Source: Verrucomicrobiia bacterium (GTDB lineage Bacteria; Verrucomicrobiota; Verrucomicrobiia; Palsa-1439). Taken from it: 64,000 nucleotides of DNA. The position numbers were made by a program, and so were the translations under genes. The notes beneath the pieces were generated by a model. That model worked only from the letters and a program-made list of their open reading frames with translations, had not been told where the DNA came from and searched no databases. The DNA is taken from positions 81,228 through 145,227 of the forward strand of contig DATLVI010000028.1 in the NCBI GenBank assembly GCA_035577545.1, written 5' to 3'. Positions 1-10,014 of this stretch are shown piece after piece (positions within the stretch are counted from its first letter, which is position 1; the number at the start of each line of letters is the position of its first letter).

Positions 1-2
1 AC

Positions 3-3000
3 CAGGGCACGTTCAGTAGCAACGGCACCTTCGATCTGAACGACTCAGCCAATTGGACCGGCGGAGCCCCGGCCAATGGCAACAGTGTGTTCATGGTCTG
101 GACCAGCAACCAAAACGGCAAAACCCAGACCATCACCAATGCTCCTTCGAGCACCTTTTTTGCGGACAGCCTGAGTCTAACAAACGCCAGCACCGCCAAC
201 AACGACAATGTCTCTGTGATTGTCAGCGGCATGGCGTTCTTCACCAACGGGGTCGGACAGATCAATTTCGGAGGGACCGCCGGATCCGGCGCCCTGAGCC
301 TGCAATTCTCCAGCAATGTCACCTTCAAGACCCTCACGATGGGAGGTTCCGGCGGCTCCGGCGTCGGTACACTCACGCTGGCGGGGACCGCGTCAGGGAA
401 CACGATCGTCTTCACCAACGGTGTCGGCAACAGCTTCCTGAATATCAACGGCCCGCTTGGCCTGACCGGTGCCCTGATCGCCACCAATATCAACGCAACA
501 AGCGCCGGTACGCTTGCGGGCAACGCGACGGTTGCTCAACTCATCCTTAACAATACCACCACCAACCGCTTCACCATCTCCGGCTCCACGACAGTCACGG
601 GCGCGGTCGCCAGCGTGGTTGGGGGCTTCACGCTCGCCAGTTCCGGTACCCTCAGTCTCGGCGGCAGTGGCGGCCTCATCATCAGCAACGTCGCCCCGCT
701 CATCAACGGAACGCTCAACGTCTCCAACCAGACGCTCAATGCCAAGACCAACTGGGCCAATAGCGGCACGGTTCTGATCGCGGGCGGATTTGTCGTCGGC
801 AACAATCTCACCAACAACGCAGGGGCGACCGTCCTCGGCTTCGGCACGCTCTCCAATCTTCTGGTCAACTCCGGCACCCTGACGGTTACGAACGGCACCC
901 TCAATGTCACGACGGCACCCGTGCAAAATGGGATCGTCAACCTCGAATCGCTCGCCACGCTCAACGTTGTTCCCGCCTGGAGCAACACCGGTACTGTCAA
1001 TCTGCGTGGCGGCACGCTTGCCGGCGGCAACGTCACCAACGCCGCCAGCGGCACAATGGCCGGCTTCGGCACCCTCTCGAATCTTGCTCAGAATCTCGGC
1101 GTACTCACCGCGAGCAATGGGACACTGACCGTGAGTGGTCTGCCCGTGCAAAACGGCACTGTTGGCGCAGCGAACAATGGCATTCTCAATTACCTCCAGG
1201 ACTGGACCAACAGCGGCACGCTCACCAATGCGGCGACGGGCACTGTCATCGGTGGCAGCATCACCAACGCTGCCGCGGGCACCATCAAGGGCGGCGGCTT
1301 CATCAACCCATTGCTCGTCAACCAGGGCCGCATGGACTTTGGCGGCACAGTTAGCAACAACTTCATTCAAACCGCCGGCAGCTTCACAGTCAGCGGCTCG
1401 GCGACGATCACCGGCAACGCCACCATCAGCGGCGGCGCGGTCAACCTCGTCGGCAACAAGCTCACCGCCGGCCAGTTCGTGGTCACGGGCAGCGGCCTGC
1501 TCACCAACAGCGTCACCGGCGCGACCCTCAACGGCGGCATCACCAATGCTGGCACCGTCTCGTTCTTTAGCGATGTGTTCGTCAACGGTCCGGTCACCAA
1601 CACCGGCACGTGGTTCCAGAAGGGCGTCATCAGCAACGACGTCGTCAACTCCGGCACTTTCAGCCTGTTTAAGAACAGTGTCAACCCGCTGATCACCGGC
1701 GGCATCCTCAACAGCGGCTCGCTCATTTTCGACAACAACAATTCCCCGACCGTCAACGGCTCGATCACCAACACCGGCTCCGTTGCCTTCAACGCCGTGG
1801 TCGGTGGCAACTACGTGCAGACCGCCGGCAGCCTGACCATCAATCAGTCAGCGGGCAATGCCGTGGTCAAGGGCACGGCCAGCATCAGCGGCGGCACGTT
1901 CGACTTGAACGGCAAGACGTACTCCAACGGCCTGATGGTCGTCAGCGGCTTGGGCGTACTCACCAACTCCGTGGCCGGCGCGACGTTTAGCGGCGGCCTC
2001 AGCAATGCCAACGTCGTGGCCGTCACCGCCGATACATTCTTCAACGGCCCGATCACCAATACCGGGTCTTTCTTCCTCCAGGGCGCCATCAGCAACAGCT
2101 TCGTCAATTCGGGCACCGTCAAACTCAACAACGATGCGACGATCACCGGCGTCGCCAGCATCACGGCCGGCCTGTTCAATCTGAACGGGATGGATTTGTT
2201 CAACAGCGCGATGAGCCTTACCGGTGGCAGCGTGTTGACGAACACCGTTGCCGGCGCCAGTGTGAATGGCGGTATTTCCAACGCGGCCACAATTTCTGTC
2301 TCCACCGACACGTTCTTCAAAGGCACGGTGACCAACACCGGCGCGTTCTTCTTTCAGGGCGCGATCAGCAATAACCTGGTCAGTTCGGGCACGGTCTTTC
2401 TCAACAACAATGCGACCATCACCGGCACCGCCAGCATTACTGCCGGCACGTTCGATCTAAACGGCCGAATCCTGACCAACGCCCTGATGGTCGTTAGCGG
2501 CTCGGGCGTGCTCACCAACTCGGTCGCTGGCGCAACGCTCCGCGGCAGCGCCAACCTCCAGAACGCTTTCCTCTCAGGCTCCACGGTGACCAACGCCGGG
2601 ATTCTCTCAGGCTCGGGCACGATCTCGGCATCGCTCGTCAACGCCGCTGGCGGCTCGCTCACCGCGACCAACGGCAAATTGACCGTGACCGCCGCGCCGG
2701 TGCAAAACGGCGCTGTCAACGTCGCCACCTCGGGCAAGCTCGACGTGGCCCAAGCCTGGCAAAATAACGGTACCGTGAACATGCTCGGCGGCACGCTCGT
2801 TGACGGCGATACAACCAACACGGCATCGGGCACGGTGATCGGCTTCGGCACCATTTCAAATCTCATGGTCAATCTGGGCACACTGACCGCGACCAACGGC
2901 ACGCTGCTGTTGGCTGGTGCCCCCGTGCAAAATGGCGCCGTCAACATCGCCACCTCAGGCAAGCTCGATGTGACCCAGGATTGGCAAAACAACGGCTCCA

Positions 3001-6000
3001 TCAATATGCAGGGCGGATTCCTCGTGGACGGCACGCTGACCAACCTGGCCGGCCACACCGTCACCGGCTTCGGCACAATCTCCAATCTCCTCGTCAATTC
3101 CGGCATATTGATCGCCACCAACGGAACGTTGAACCTGGTCGCCAAGCCGTCGGGTAACGGCACAATCAACATCATGTCCTCCGGCACGTTGAACGTCACT
3201 CCCGACTGGCAGAACGGCGGCATGCTGAATCTGCGGGGCGGGACGTTGGCTGGCGGAAACTTCACCAACGCCGCCGGCTCGGTGCTGACAGGCGTCGGCA
3301 CCATCTCAAGTCTCCTTGTCAACTCCGGCACGTTGACGGCGACCAACGGCACGCTGACGCTCGCACTGGCCCCCGTCCAAAACGGCACTGTCAACATCGC
3401 CAACGCAGCCACTCTAAATGTCGTTCCCGCTTGGGCGAACTCCGCTGCGGGTACCGTCGTGCTCGGCGGCGGGGTGCTCACGGGCGGCACGTTCACCGTG
3501 GACGGCACTGTAAGCGGCAACGGTACCATTGCCGCCAATCTCAGCCTCGGGGCCAAAACTCTCACGGTCAGTGGTGGTCAACTGAACTTGAGTGGTAACA
3601 CTACGATCAGTAGTGGCACGGTTGCGGGCGGCCCGACACGAAATCTTGGTACAATCACCGGATTCGGGAGCTTCACGGGGGCGCTAGTCAACGACCGCCG
3701 CGTCAACGTCACGAACGGCATGCTCAGCGTCGCGAGTGCCTTCACGCAGAATGGCACCGTCACCATCGCTGCCGCCAGCACGCTAAACGTAGCCCCCAAT
3801 TGGGCCAACGCCGGCACGATTCTCATGAGCGGCGGAATACTCGCCGGGGGCACCACCACCAACAACGCCGGTGCCAGCCTCACGGGCTTTGGAACCATTT
3901 CCAACCAGTTCATCAACCTCGGCACGATGACGGCCACCAACGGCACGTTGCTGGTGTTCGACGTGCCGACTCAGTCAGGGACCATAAACATCGTCACTAC
4001 GGGCGTGTTCCAGGTCAGCGGGGCGTTGACGAACTCCGGCACGATTACCATCAATTCGGGCGGTTCTCTGACCGGCGCCAACATCGTGTTGAATACCGGC
4101 ACGATCAACGCCAACGCCTCCAGCAGCATCAGCGGCGCGGTCATTATCATCAACGGCGGGATCGTCTCGGGCGGTGCGAGCAACGCGATCAACAGCGGCA
4201 CGATCGTCGTTAACAGCACGGGCGTACTCCAAAGCCAGTTTCAGACGGCGCTGGACTCCGCCGTGATCACGGTCAACACCAACGGCACATTGCGGTTCAA
4301 CGTCAGCGCGCAAAACCCAGGCAACGCCATCACTTTAAACAGCGGCGCCATCGTCGAAGCCAACGCGGCCCTGACATTGAACAGCGCCAACGTCGCACTG
4401 CCGACGGCAGGGCTGATCGTATTCAATGGCACTTCCGGCATCACGATCAGCAACGCGTATCCCGCACTCACAGGCGACATTACGTTCGATGGAAGCAACA
4501 CCAACGTCACCATCGGTTCCATAGCCGAAACCGGCGGCTCGCACAGCCTGACGAAGAACGGTACCGGCGCTCTCAACCTGATCGGGGCCGACAGCTATTC
4601 GGGCGGCACGGTCGTCAACGCCGGGACACTCAACGCCAATGCGACCGGAGCCCTGGACTCGGCCCCTCTCACGGTCAACGGCGGTGCCGCCAATCTCAAC
4701 GCCAGCAACACCATGACCGGCGGCGCCACGTCGGTCAATGGCGGCGTGTTGAACGCCAACGCGGTGGGTGCGCTCGGTAGCGGCACGCTCACGATGAACG
4801 GCGGGACGGTCGGTATGAACGCGACCAATGCCTACACTGGCTCTGCGGACATGACCGTCGGCTCATTGGCCACGCTGGTCACGACGGTCAAGGGCGGCAC
4901 ACCGTTTGGCGCGGCGACGATCTACAACTACGGCACGCTGGCCATTAGCGGTGTGAACGGTTCGATGGTCGGCAACACCAACAACGTGGTCTTCCAGCCC
5001 GGCAGCACGTTGTTTATCGATCAGACCGGCCAGACCAATGGCAGCAGTTACGATCGTTGGGGCGATTCACAAGCGATTGCGCTGAATGGCTCGACATTGA
5101 TGCTCCGCGGCATTGCCAGCAGTAACGCTGCGGCCGAAACCGTGGGCAATGTCAGTTTTGCTGGCGGAAGCCAGATAGCCCTCACCGATCAGGGAGGCGG
5201 CGTCAGCCTCGTCATCAACAGTAACCTGACCCGCGTCGGCCGGGCCACGCTGGACATTGATCCGAGCGCAACACTGACGGGCATCGTACTCAGTGGCAGC
5301 GTCAACGCCGCGCGGTTGGTCGTCAACAGCCCGCTGGCCACCAGCAATGGCATGGTTGCCGCGTATTTTGTGGATGTGGCAAACAACACGTTCCTGAATT
5401 ACGTGCGGTCGGGAAGCTCGACCGGCTTGGTGGACGCTGTCGCCACCGTAGCCGATATCGATACGGCTGTCGCCACCAACAACGTGCTGGTGCAAGGCTC
5501 CAGCGGAAACCAAGTGAGCCACGATTTGAGCCTGTGGTCGTTGCGCGCTCTGAAGGACATCGCCAGCACCGGCGGGCAACATACCATCACCGACGGCAGT
5601 GGGGGGTTGATCATCGGCGGCAACTTCACGGTCAGTCCGAATCTCGCGTTCAATTCGGCTGAAGCGCTGGTCTTTGTCAGTAGCGGCAATACCGGTACGC
5701 TGGCCGGCAATATCAGCGGCAGCAACGGCTTCACGAAATTTGGTATGGGCAATCTTGTCCTCAGCGCCAGCGCCAATACGTTTAGCGGTCCCACGACGAT
5801 CAACGAGGGATTGCTCCGCGTCGTCACTGGCGGCAACGGCCTGGCCAATACCAATGAATTAACCGTCGGCAACGCGGGCACATTCGATATGAACGTGAAC
5901 CAGGTGATTGGCGGGTTGGCTGACTTGGGGACCGTGACCAACAGCACGGCCATCGCGCGCTCGCTGACCATCCTCAACACCAACACGTTTGTCTTCTCCG

Positions 6001-8033
6001 GCACGATCGCTGGTCCGCTTAGCCTGACCAAACAGGGCCTCGCGACGCAGACGCTGGCGGGGGCGAACAGTTACACGGGCCAGACAACGGTCGCGGCGGG
6101 CACACTGCTGGTGCATGGGTCGCTCAACAACGCCGGAGGAACAGTCACCGTGAACTCCGGCGCGACGCTCGGCGGCACCGGCACCGTCAGCCGCGCCGTT
6201 GTGGTCAACGCGGGCGGCGCCATCCTGGTCAACAACGGTGCAGCGCCGTTCACGCTGAATGGCGGGTCAGTGTTTAACAGCGGCGTGATTACTGCCAACC
6301 TCGGGCAACTGATTATCGGTGGCGTGTTCACCAACGCCGGTACGTTCAGCGCGCTCAACGGCAGCGTGGGCACGATCTCCTCGGCGATGTTCAATTCCGG
6401 AAGTATGCTCCTGGATGCCAGCACCCTGAATGCGGCGCTGTCGTGGCGCAACACAGGCACACTGAACCTGGTGAACGGCACGCTCCTCGGCGGTGCTCTG
6501 ACCAACGCGGGCAGGGTCAGCGGGTCGGGCACAATCGGTTCGTCTGTCATCAACAACAGCGGCGCGACCATCACTGCTTCCGGCGGAGGCACATTGACAT
6601 TGACGGCCATCCCCCTCCAGAACGGCCTCGTCAATATCCTTGGCACCCTCAACGTAGCCTCCGCTTGGAGCAACGGGAACGCGGGCACGGTCACCATCAA
6701 TGGCGGCGTCCTCACGGGCGGCACATTCACGGTGGATGGCGCGGTCACGGGCAACGGTACCATCTCTGCGAACATGGTGATCGGCAACGCCAAGACGGTC
6801 ACCGTCAACGGTGGGCAGATGAACCTCACCGCGTTGACCACGATGGGCGGCGGAATCATCAACGGCGGTCCCGGGGTAAATAATTTTGGAACAATGTCGG
6901 GGGCCGGTACCATTAGCGCTACATTGGCTAATACCGGTTATATTCGCGCCACGAACGGGTTGCTGTTCGTGCAAACATTGGCTGGCAATCAGGCGGCAGG
7001 CATCCTGGAAGCCAGCGCGGGTGCAACATTGGCTATCAATGGGACCACAGCATGGCTGAACAACGGCCAGCTCACTGTCTCGGGTGGCACGGTCATCGGC
7101 GGCGCCATCAGCAATAACGCGTCCAAAGTCATCAGCGGCTTCGGCACCATTAGTCCCAATGTCTATAACAGTGGCCAGGTCCTGGTGAACAATCCCGGCC
7201 AGGTGCTCACCTTGAACAATTCCCTGGTCAACCTCGCCGGCGGCGTTGTCGCTGCCAACACAGGCAGCCTCGCCATCAACGGCACTTTCACCAATGCTGG
7301 CACCTTGAACATGGTCCATAGCGTTGGGACGTTCTCGGGCGCTGTCGTCAACAGTGGTGCGTGGATCACGGATCCGACGATCAATGTTTTCCAGAACACG
7401 TACACGGTCACCAGCAGCGGGTTCATACAGTCCAGCGCTGGCGACGTGTACATCTTCACCAACAACGCGACGACGGCGGCCAATTTCATCAACGTGAGCA
7501 CCAACAAGTCCCAATACGACACCCGGGCCAGTGATTTCGTGTTCGCCAATACGTTGGGTCTCACACAGGTATTTGCCGCCGCGGGCCACGACTTCGGACC
7601 GGCGGCGTCGATGGCCACGAACCGGATCGAAGGCCTCAACGCCGATCCCTTCTCACTCCCTCAGTACAGCAACAACTTTGCGCTCGGCACGCTGGAAATC
7701 TCGGACTTCACCACCGTACGGGTGACCGACGCGTTCAGTACGCTGGGCCCCGGTACGAATGACGGGTTCGAAGCCGCCCTCTATTTGGACAATCTCTTCC
7801 TCGGGTCGAATTCATTGCTGCTGATCGGAAGTAATGTGCAGCTCTATTTCATCAATTCCAACAGCTGGAGCATGGCCAACGTCCAACTCGAGGGGAATCC
7901 GAACTTCGATAACTCCCTCAACGGGATACACCAGCTTGCGGTCATACCCGAGCCGAGTGTCGTTCTGCTGTGGTTGAGCGGCATCACCACTCTCTGCGCC
8001 GCCCGCCGGCGGCAAGCGCGTGCCCGGCAATAG
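3..8033 (+). CDS. Giant repetitive PEP-CTERM surface protein, 5' truncated by window edge
   Basis: The frame is open from base 3, so the start lies upstream; about 2676 residues are present. Almost the whole length is low-complexity Gly/Asn/Thr/Ser/Val beta-helix repeat of the autotransporter-associated type, with motifs such as NSGTLTATNGTL, GFGTISNLLVN and GANSYTGQTTVAAGTLLVHG. The first visible residues (ANWTGGAPANG) resemble the opening of such passenger domains. Four units of 75 residues and two of 92 residues are regular. The C-terminus is a PEP-CTERM sorting signal: IPEP at about nt 7946, a hydrophobic stretch, then an Arg-rich tail (ARRRQARARQ). No outer-membrane beta-barrel follows, so this is an exosortase substrate rather than a classical autotransporter. 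A secreted, surface-anchored adhesin or matrix role is inferred; the ligand is unknown. Confidence 0.9.
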   Translation, partial: QGTFSSNGTFDLNDSANWTGGAPANGNSVFMVWTSNQNGKTQTITNAPSSTFFADSLSLTNASTANNDNVSVIVSGMAFFTNGVGQINFGGTAGSGALSLQFSSNVTFKTLTMGGSGGSGVGTLTLAGTASGNTIVFTNGVGNSFLNINGPLGLTGALIATNINATSAGTLAGNATVAQLILNNTTTNRFTISGSTTVTGAVASVVGGFTLASSGTLSLGGSGGLIISNVAPLINGTLNVSNQTLNAKTNWANSGTVLIAGGFVVGNNLTNNAGATVLGFGTLSNLLVNSGTLTVTNGTLNVTTAPVQNGIVNLESLATLNVVPAWSNTGTVNLRGGTLAGGNVTNAASGTMAGFGTLSNLAQNLGVLTASNGTLTVSGLPVQNGTVGAANNGILNYLQDWTNSGTLTNAATGTVIGGSITNAAAGTIKGGGFINPLLVNQGRMDFGGTVSNNFIQTAGSFTVSGSATITGNATISGGAVNLVGNKLTAGQFVVTGSGLLTNSVTGATLNGGITNAGTVSFFSDVFVNGPVTNTGTWFQKGVISNDVVNSGTFSLFKNSVNPLITGGILNSGSLIFDNNNSPTVNGSITNTGSVAFNAVVGGNYVQTAGSLTINQSAGNAVVKGTASISGGTFDLNGKTYSNGLMVVSGLGVLTNSVAGATFSGGLSNANVVAVTADTFFNGPITNTGSFFLQGAISNSFVNSGTVKLNNDATITGVASITAGLFNLNGMDLFNSAMSLTGGSVLTNTVAGASVNGGISNAATISVSTDTFFKGTVTNTGAFFFQGAISNNLVSSGTVFLNNNATITGTASITAGTFDLNGRILTNALMVVSGSGVLTNSVAGATLRGSANLQNAFLSGSTVTNAGILSGSGTISASLVNAAGGSLTATNGKLTVTAAPVQNGAVNVATSGKLDVAQAWQNNGTVNMLGGTLVDGDTTNTASGTVIGFGTISNLMVNLGTLTATNGTLLLAGAPVQNGAVNIATSGKLDVTQDWQNNGSINMQGGFLVDGTLTNLAGHTVTGFGTISNLLVNSGILIATNGTLNLVAKPSGNGTINIMSSGTLNVTPDWQNGGMLNLRGGTLAGGNFTNAAGSVLTGVGTISSLLVNSGTLTATNGTLTLALAPVQNGTVNIANAATLNVVPAWANSAAGTVVLGGGVLTGGTFTVDGTVSGNGTIAANLSLGAKTLTVSGGQLNLSGNTTISSGTVAGGPTRNLGTITGFGSFTGALVNDRRVNVTNGMLSVASAFTQNGTVTIAAASTLNVAPNWANAGTILMSGGILAGGTTTNNAGASLTGFGTISNQFINLGTMTATNGTLLVFDVPTQSGTINIVTTGVFQVSGALTNSGTITINSGGSLTGANIVLNTGTINANASSSISGAVIIINGGIVSGGASNAINSGTIVVNSTGVLQSQFQTALDSAVITVNTNGTLRFNVSAQNPGNAITLNSGAIVEANAALTLNSANVALPTAGLIVFNGTSGITISNAYPALTGDITFDGSNTNVTIGSIAETGGSHSLTKNGTGALNLIGADSYSGGTVVNAGTLNANATGALDSAPLTVNGGAANLNASNTMTGGATSVNGGVLNANAVGALGSGTLTMNGGTVGMNATNAYTGSADMTVGSLATLVTTVKGGTPFGAATIYNYGTLAISGVNGSMVGNTNNVVFQPGSTLFIDQTGQTNGSSYDRWGDSQAIALNGSTLMLRGIASSNAAAETVGNVSFAGGSQIALTDQGGGVSLVINSNLTRVGRATLDIDPSATLTGIVLSGSVNAARLVVNSPLATSNGMVAAYFVDVANNTFLNYVRSGSSTGLVDAVATVADIDTAVATNNVLVQGSSGNQVSHDLSLWSLRALKDIASTGGQHTITDGSGGLIIGGNFTVSPNLAFNSAEALVFVSSGNTGTLAGNISGSNGFTKFGMGNLVLSASANTFSGPTTINEGLLRVVTGGNGLANTNELTVGNAGTFDMNVNQVIGGLADLGTVTNSTAIARSLTILNTNTFVFSGTIAGPLSLTKQGLATQTLAGANSYTGQTTVAAGTLLVHGSLNNAGGTVTVNSGATLGGTGTVSRAVVVNAGGAILVNNGAAPFTLNGGSVFNSGVITANLGQLIIGGVFTNAGTFSALNGSVGTISSAMFNSGSMLLDASTLNAALSWRNTGTLNLVNGTLLGGALTNAGRVSGSGTIGSSVINNSGATITASGGGTLTLTAIPLQNGLVNILGTLNVASAWSNGNAGTVTINGGVLTGGTFTVDGAVTGNGTISANMVIGNAKTVTVNGGQMNLTALTTMGGGIINGGPGVNNFGTMSGAGTISATLANTGYIRATNGLLFVQTLAGNQAAGILEASAGATLAINGTTAWLNNGQLTVSGGTVIGGAISNNASKVISGFGTISPNVYNSGQVLVNNPGQVLTLNNSLVNLAGGVVAANTGSLAINGTFTNAGTLNMVHSVGTFSGAVVNSGAWITDPTINVFQNTYTVTSSGFIQSSAGDVYIFTNNATTAANFINVSTNKSQYDTRASDFVFANTLGLTQVFAAAGHDFGPAASMATNRIEGLNADPFSLPQYSNNFALGTLEISDFTTVRVTDAFSTLGPGTNDGFEAALYLDNLFLGSNSLLLIGSNVQLYFINSNSWSMANVQLEGNPNFDNSLNGIHQLAVIPEPSVVLLWLSGITTLCAARRRQARARQ
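1959..2510 (+). repeat. Two 92-residue (276 bp) modules inside the giant PEP-CTERM gene
   Basis: Copies start at 1959 and 2235, and a partial third at 2511, each 276 bp apart. The module runs LTNSVAGATF..GGLSNA, then DTFFNGPITNTGSFFLQGAIS, then NSGTV.LNN.ATITG.ASITAG.F.LNG. This is a different repeat type from the 75-residue unit that follows it. Confidence 0.75.
2628..3533 (+). repeat. Tandem 75-residue (225 bp) modules inside the giant PEP-CTERM gene
   Basis: Four consecutive modules begin near 2628, 2859, 3084 and 3309. The last spacings are exactly 225 bp; the first module carries two extra codons. Each reads roughly LVNSGTLTATNGTL, then APVQNGTVNI, then LDV..AWQNNGTVN, then GGTL.GG..TN..SGT..GFGTIS. 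A diverged copy starts near 853 and others recur near 3700 and 6540. The nucleotides have drifted while the protein pattern is kept. Confidence 0.8.
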
Positions 8034-8121
8034 CATCGGGTCCATCGAGTGCCGGCGGTGGCGCCCAGTCGGTCGTGATTTCCAGTCGTGACAACCCCGG
8101 CTCGACAGGTAAACTGCGGGC

Positions 8122-8808
8122 ATGCTTTACGGCCAAACGCCGAAGTGGATTGACTGGCTGGACCGCCGGATGCCGGGTTTCGGAATCCCCAACCTCGCCC
8201 TGTACCTTGTCGCGGCACAAGTCTGCGGTTTTTTTCTGACGTTGGCCAATCCGAACGCGATCGGGCTTCTCATTCTTGATCCCTCGCTGGTGCTAAAGGG
8301 CGAGGTCTGGCGATTGATCACTTTTCTGGCGGTACCGCAGACACTGAGCGCGCTGTGGATGGTATTGGCGCTCTACTTTCTGTATTTCATCGTCAATATC
8401 ATTGAAGAAGAGTGGGGCGAGTTCCGCACCACATTATATGTGTTGGTGGCGGTGCTACTAACCATTGCTTTTTCTTGCACCTTTCAAGTGCGGATCTACA
8501 GCACCGTGGAGCTTGGATCGACGCTTTTTCTGGCCGCCGCGACGATTGCGCCAGAGATGCAAATCCTTTTGTTTTTCGTCCTTCCCGTAAAAATGAAATG
8601 GCTGGCGTGGTTGTCGGTTGCTGGCATTGTCTTTTTTCTGATTTTCGGAACGATGTTGAGCCGTTTGTATTTGGTGGCCATGTACGCCAATTATCTACTG
8701 TTCTTCGGACCGTATTTTGCGGGACGGCTCAAGGCCTTTTACCGGAGAAAGAAATTCCGGCAGGAAGTCGCGGCTGGTCGCATCCATAGAGACGAACCAA
8801 CGGAATAA
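8122..8808 (+). CDS. Rhomboid-like polytopic membrane protein, no protease motif
   Basis: The 228-residue protein has about six hydrophobic segments and a basic C-terminal tail ([11 protein letters not shown]). The layout, an N-terminal amphipathic segment followed by a conserved-looking [15 protein letters not shown] stretch, is that of the rhomboid/Derlin-like superfamily (GEVWRLITF resembles the WR motif of that fold). The catalytic GxSG serine motif of TM4 and the histidine of TM6 are absent: the only His is in the cytoplasmic tail. An inactive, pseudoprotease-type protein of unknown function is therefore most likely. It ends one base before the next ATG, suggesting co-transcription with the aldo/keto reductase. 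Its ATG at 8122 has no strong ribosome binding site. Confidence 0.7.
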   Translation: MLYGQTPKWIDWLDRRMPGFGIPNLALYLVAAQVCGFFLTLANPNAIGLLILDPSLVLKGEVWRLITFLAVPQTLSALWMVLALYFLYFIVNIIEEEWGEFRTTLYVLVAVLLTIAFSCTFQVRIYSTVELGSTLFLAAATIAPEMQILLFFVLPVKMKWLAWLSVAGIVFFLIFGTMLSRLYLVAMYANYLLFFGPYFAGRLKAFYRRKKFRQEVAAGRIHRDEPTE

Positions 8809-8809
8809 C

Positions 8810-10006
8810 ATGCAGACCCCGATGAAATACCGGCGCTTTGGCCGCACCAACCTCTCCATGCCCGTCATTTCGTGCGGGGGAATGCGCTACCAGCATTCAT
8901 GGAAAGACGAGGATGCCAGCGGCATCACCGCCGAGGGCCAGGCCAACCTCGAAGCGACCATCCATCGCGCGCTCGAGTTGGGCATCAACCACATTGAAAC
9001 CGCGCGCGGTTACGGCACGTCCGAGTTGCAATTGGGCAAAATCCTGCCGCACTTGCCGCGCGAGCGGATGATCATCCAAACGAAAGTCAGCCCGTGCGCC
9101 GATCCGAAGGAATTCCTGGCCACGTTCAACCAATCTATGGAAAACTTGCAACTCGACCATGTTGACCTGCTGGGCCTCCACGGTATTAATAACGAAGAGG
9201 TGCTTGATTTTGCCATGCGTCGCGGCGGTTGTCTTGAGGTCGCCCGACAGCTCCAGAAGGAAGGCCGCGTCCGTTTCATCGGATTCTCGACGCACGCCGT
9301 ACCGCGCGTGATTGCCAGGGCCATCGAATCGGGCCAATTCGATTACGTCAACCTGCACTGGTACTTCGTTAATCCACTGAATTGGTCGTCGGTGCAGGCG
9401 GCGACGAAACACGACATGGGCGTGTTCATCATCAGCCCGAACGACAAAGGCGGCATGTTGCAGAATCGCCCGGCGAAAATGGCGGAGTTGTGTGCGCCAC
9501 TGACGCCGATACAGTTTAACGACCTCTATTGCCTCGCGCGACCCGAAGTGCACACGCTCAGTTGCGGCGCGGCGCGTCCCGCCGATTTCGATGAGCATAT
9601 TGCCGCGCTGGAGTTCTACGGTCGCGAAGCTGAAACGATTGCGCCCGTGGAACGCCGTTTGCGCACGGAAATGGAACGGGTGCTCGGAGCCGATTGGTGC
9701 TCGCATTGGACCGAGGGTTTACCGGAGTACTCGGAAGCTCCCGACCAGGTGAATGTTATCGAAATCCTGCGGCTCTGGATGTATGTGAAATCCCTCGATC
9801 TCGTGGAGTGGGGGAAGATGCGATATAATTTACTGGGCAATGCGGGCCATTGGTTCCCGGGTGAAATGGTCAGCAAGATTACCGACGAACAAAAACTCCG
9901 ATCGGCCATCTCTGAAAGCCCGTTCGCTTCAAGGATCCCGGAAATTCTCCGAGAAGCCCATGAGCTATTGTTTACCGAGCCAAAGAAGCGACTGAGCCAG
10001 AGTTGA
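8810..10006 (+). CDS. Aldo/keto reductase family oxidoreductase
   Basis: The 398-residue protein is an NADPH-dependent (beta/alpha)8 aldo/keto reductase. It opens with [20 protein letters not shown], has the cofactor-side strand [11 protein letters not shown] carrying the catalytic-position Tyr, and continues with [18 protein letters not shown] and [10 protein letters not shown]. It is about 80 residues longer than classical family members because of a C-terminal helical extension. The four-Cys iron-sulfur motif of some long members was not seen, so the extension is unexplained. The ATG at 8810 fits the conserved N-terminus and abuts the upstream stop; an in-frame ATG at 8822 is the alternative. 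It converges on the sugar-isomerase operon 8 bp away, consistent with sugar or keto-sugar metabolism, but the substrate cannot be named. Confidence 0.85.
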   Translation: MQTPMKYRRFGRTNLSMPVISCGGMRYQHSWKDEDASGITAEGQANLEATIHRALELGINHIETARGYGTSELQLGKILPHLPRERMIIQTKVSPCADPKEFLATFNQSMENLQLDHVDLLGLHGINNEEVLDFAMRRGGCLEVARQLQKEGRVRFIGFSTHAVPRVIARAIESGQFDYVNLHWYFVNPLNWSSVQAATKHDMGVFIISPNDKGGMLQNRPAKMAELCAPLTPIQFNDLYCLARPEVHTLSCGAARPADFDEHIAALEFYGREAETIAPVERRLRTEMERVLGADWCSHWTEGLPEYSEAPDQVNVIEILRLWMYVKSLDLVEWGKMRYNLLGNAGHWFPGEMVSKITDEQKLRSAISESPFASRIPEILREAHELLFTEPKKRLSQS

Positions 10007-10014
10007 GTTGGCAA

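Noticed and set aside
393..7589. Long open frames antisense to and in other frames of the giant PEP-CTERM gene, up to 440 residues
   Set aside because: They follow from the repetitive GC-biased codons of the real gene, have no signal or domain features, and repeat with the modules.
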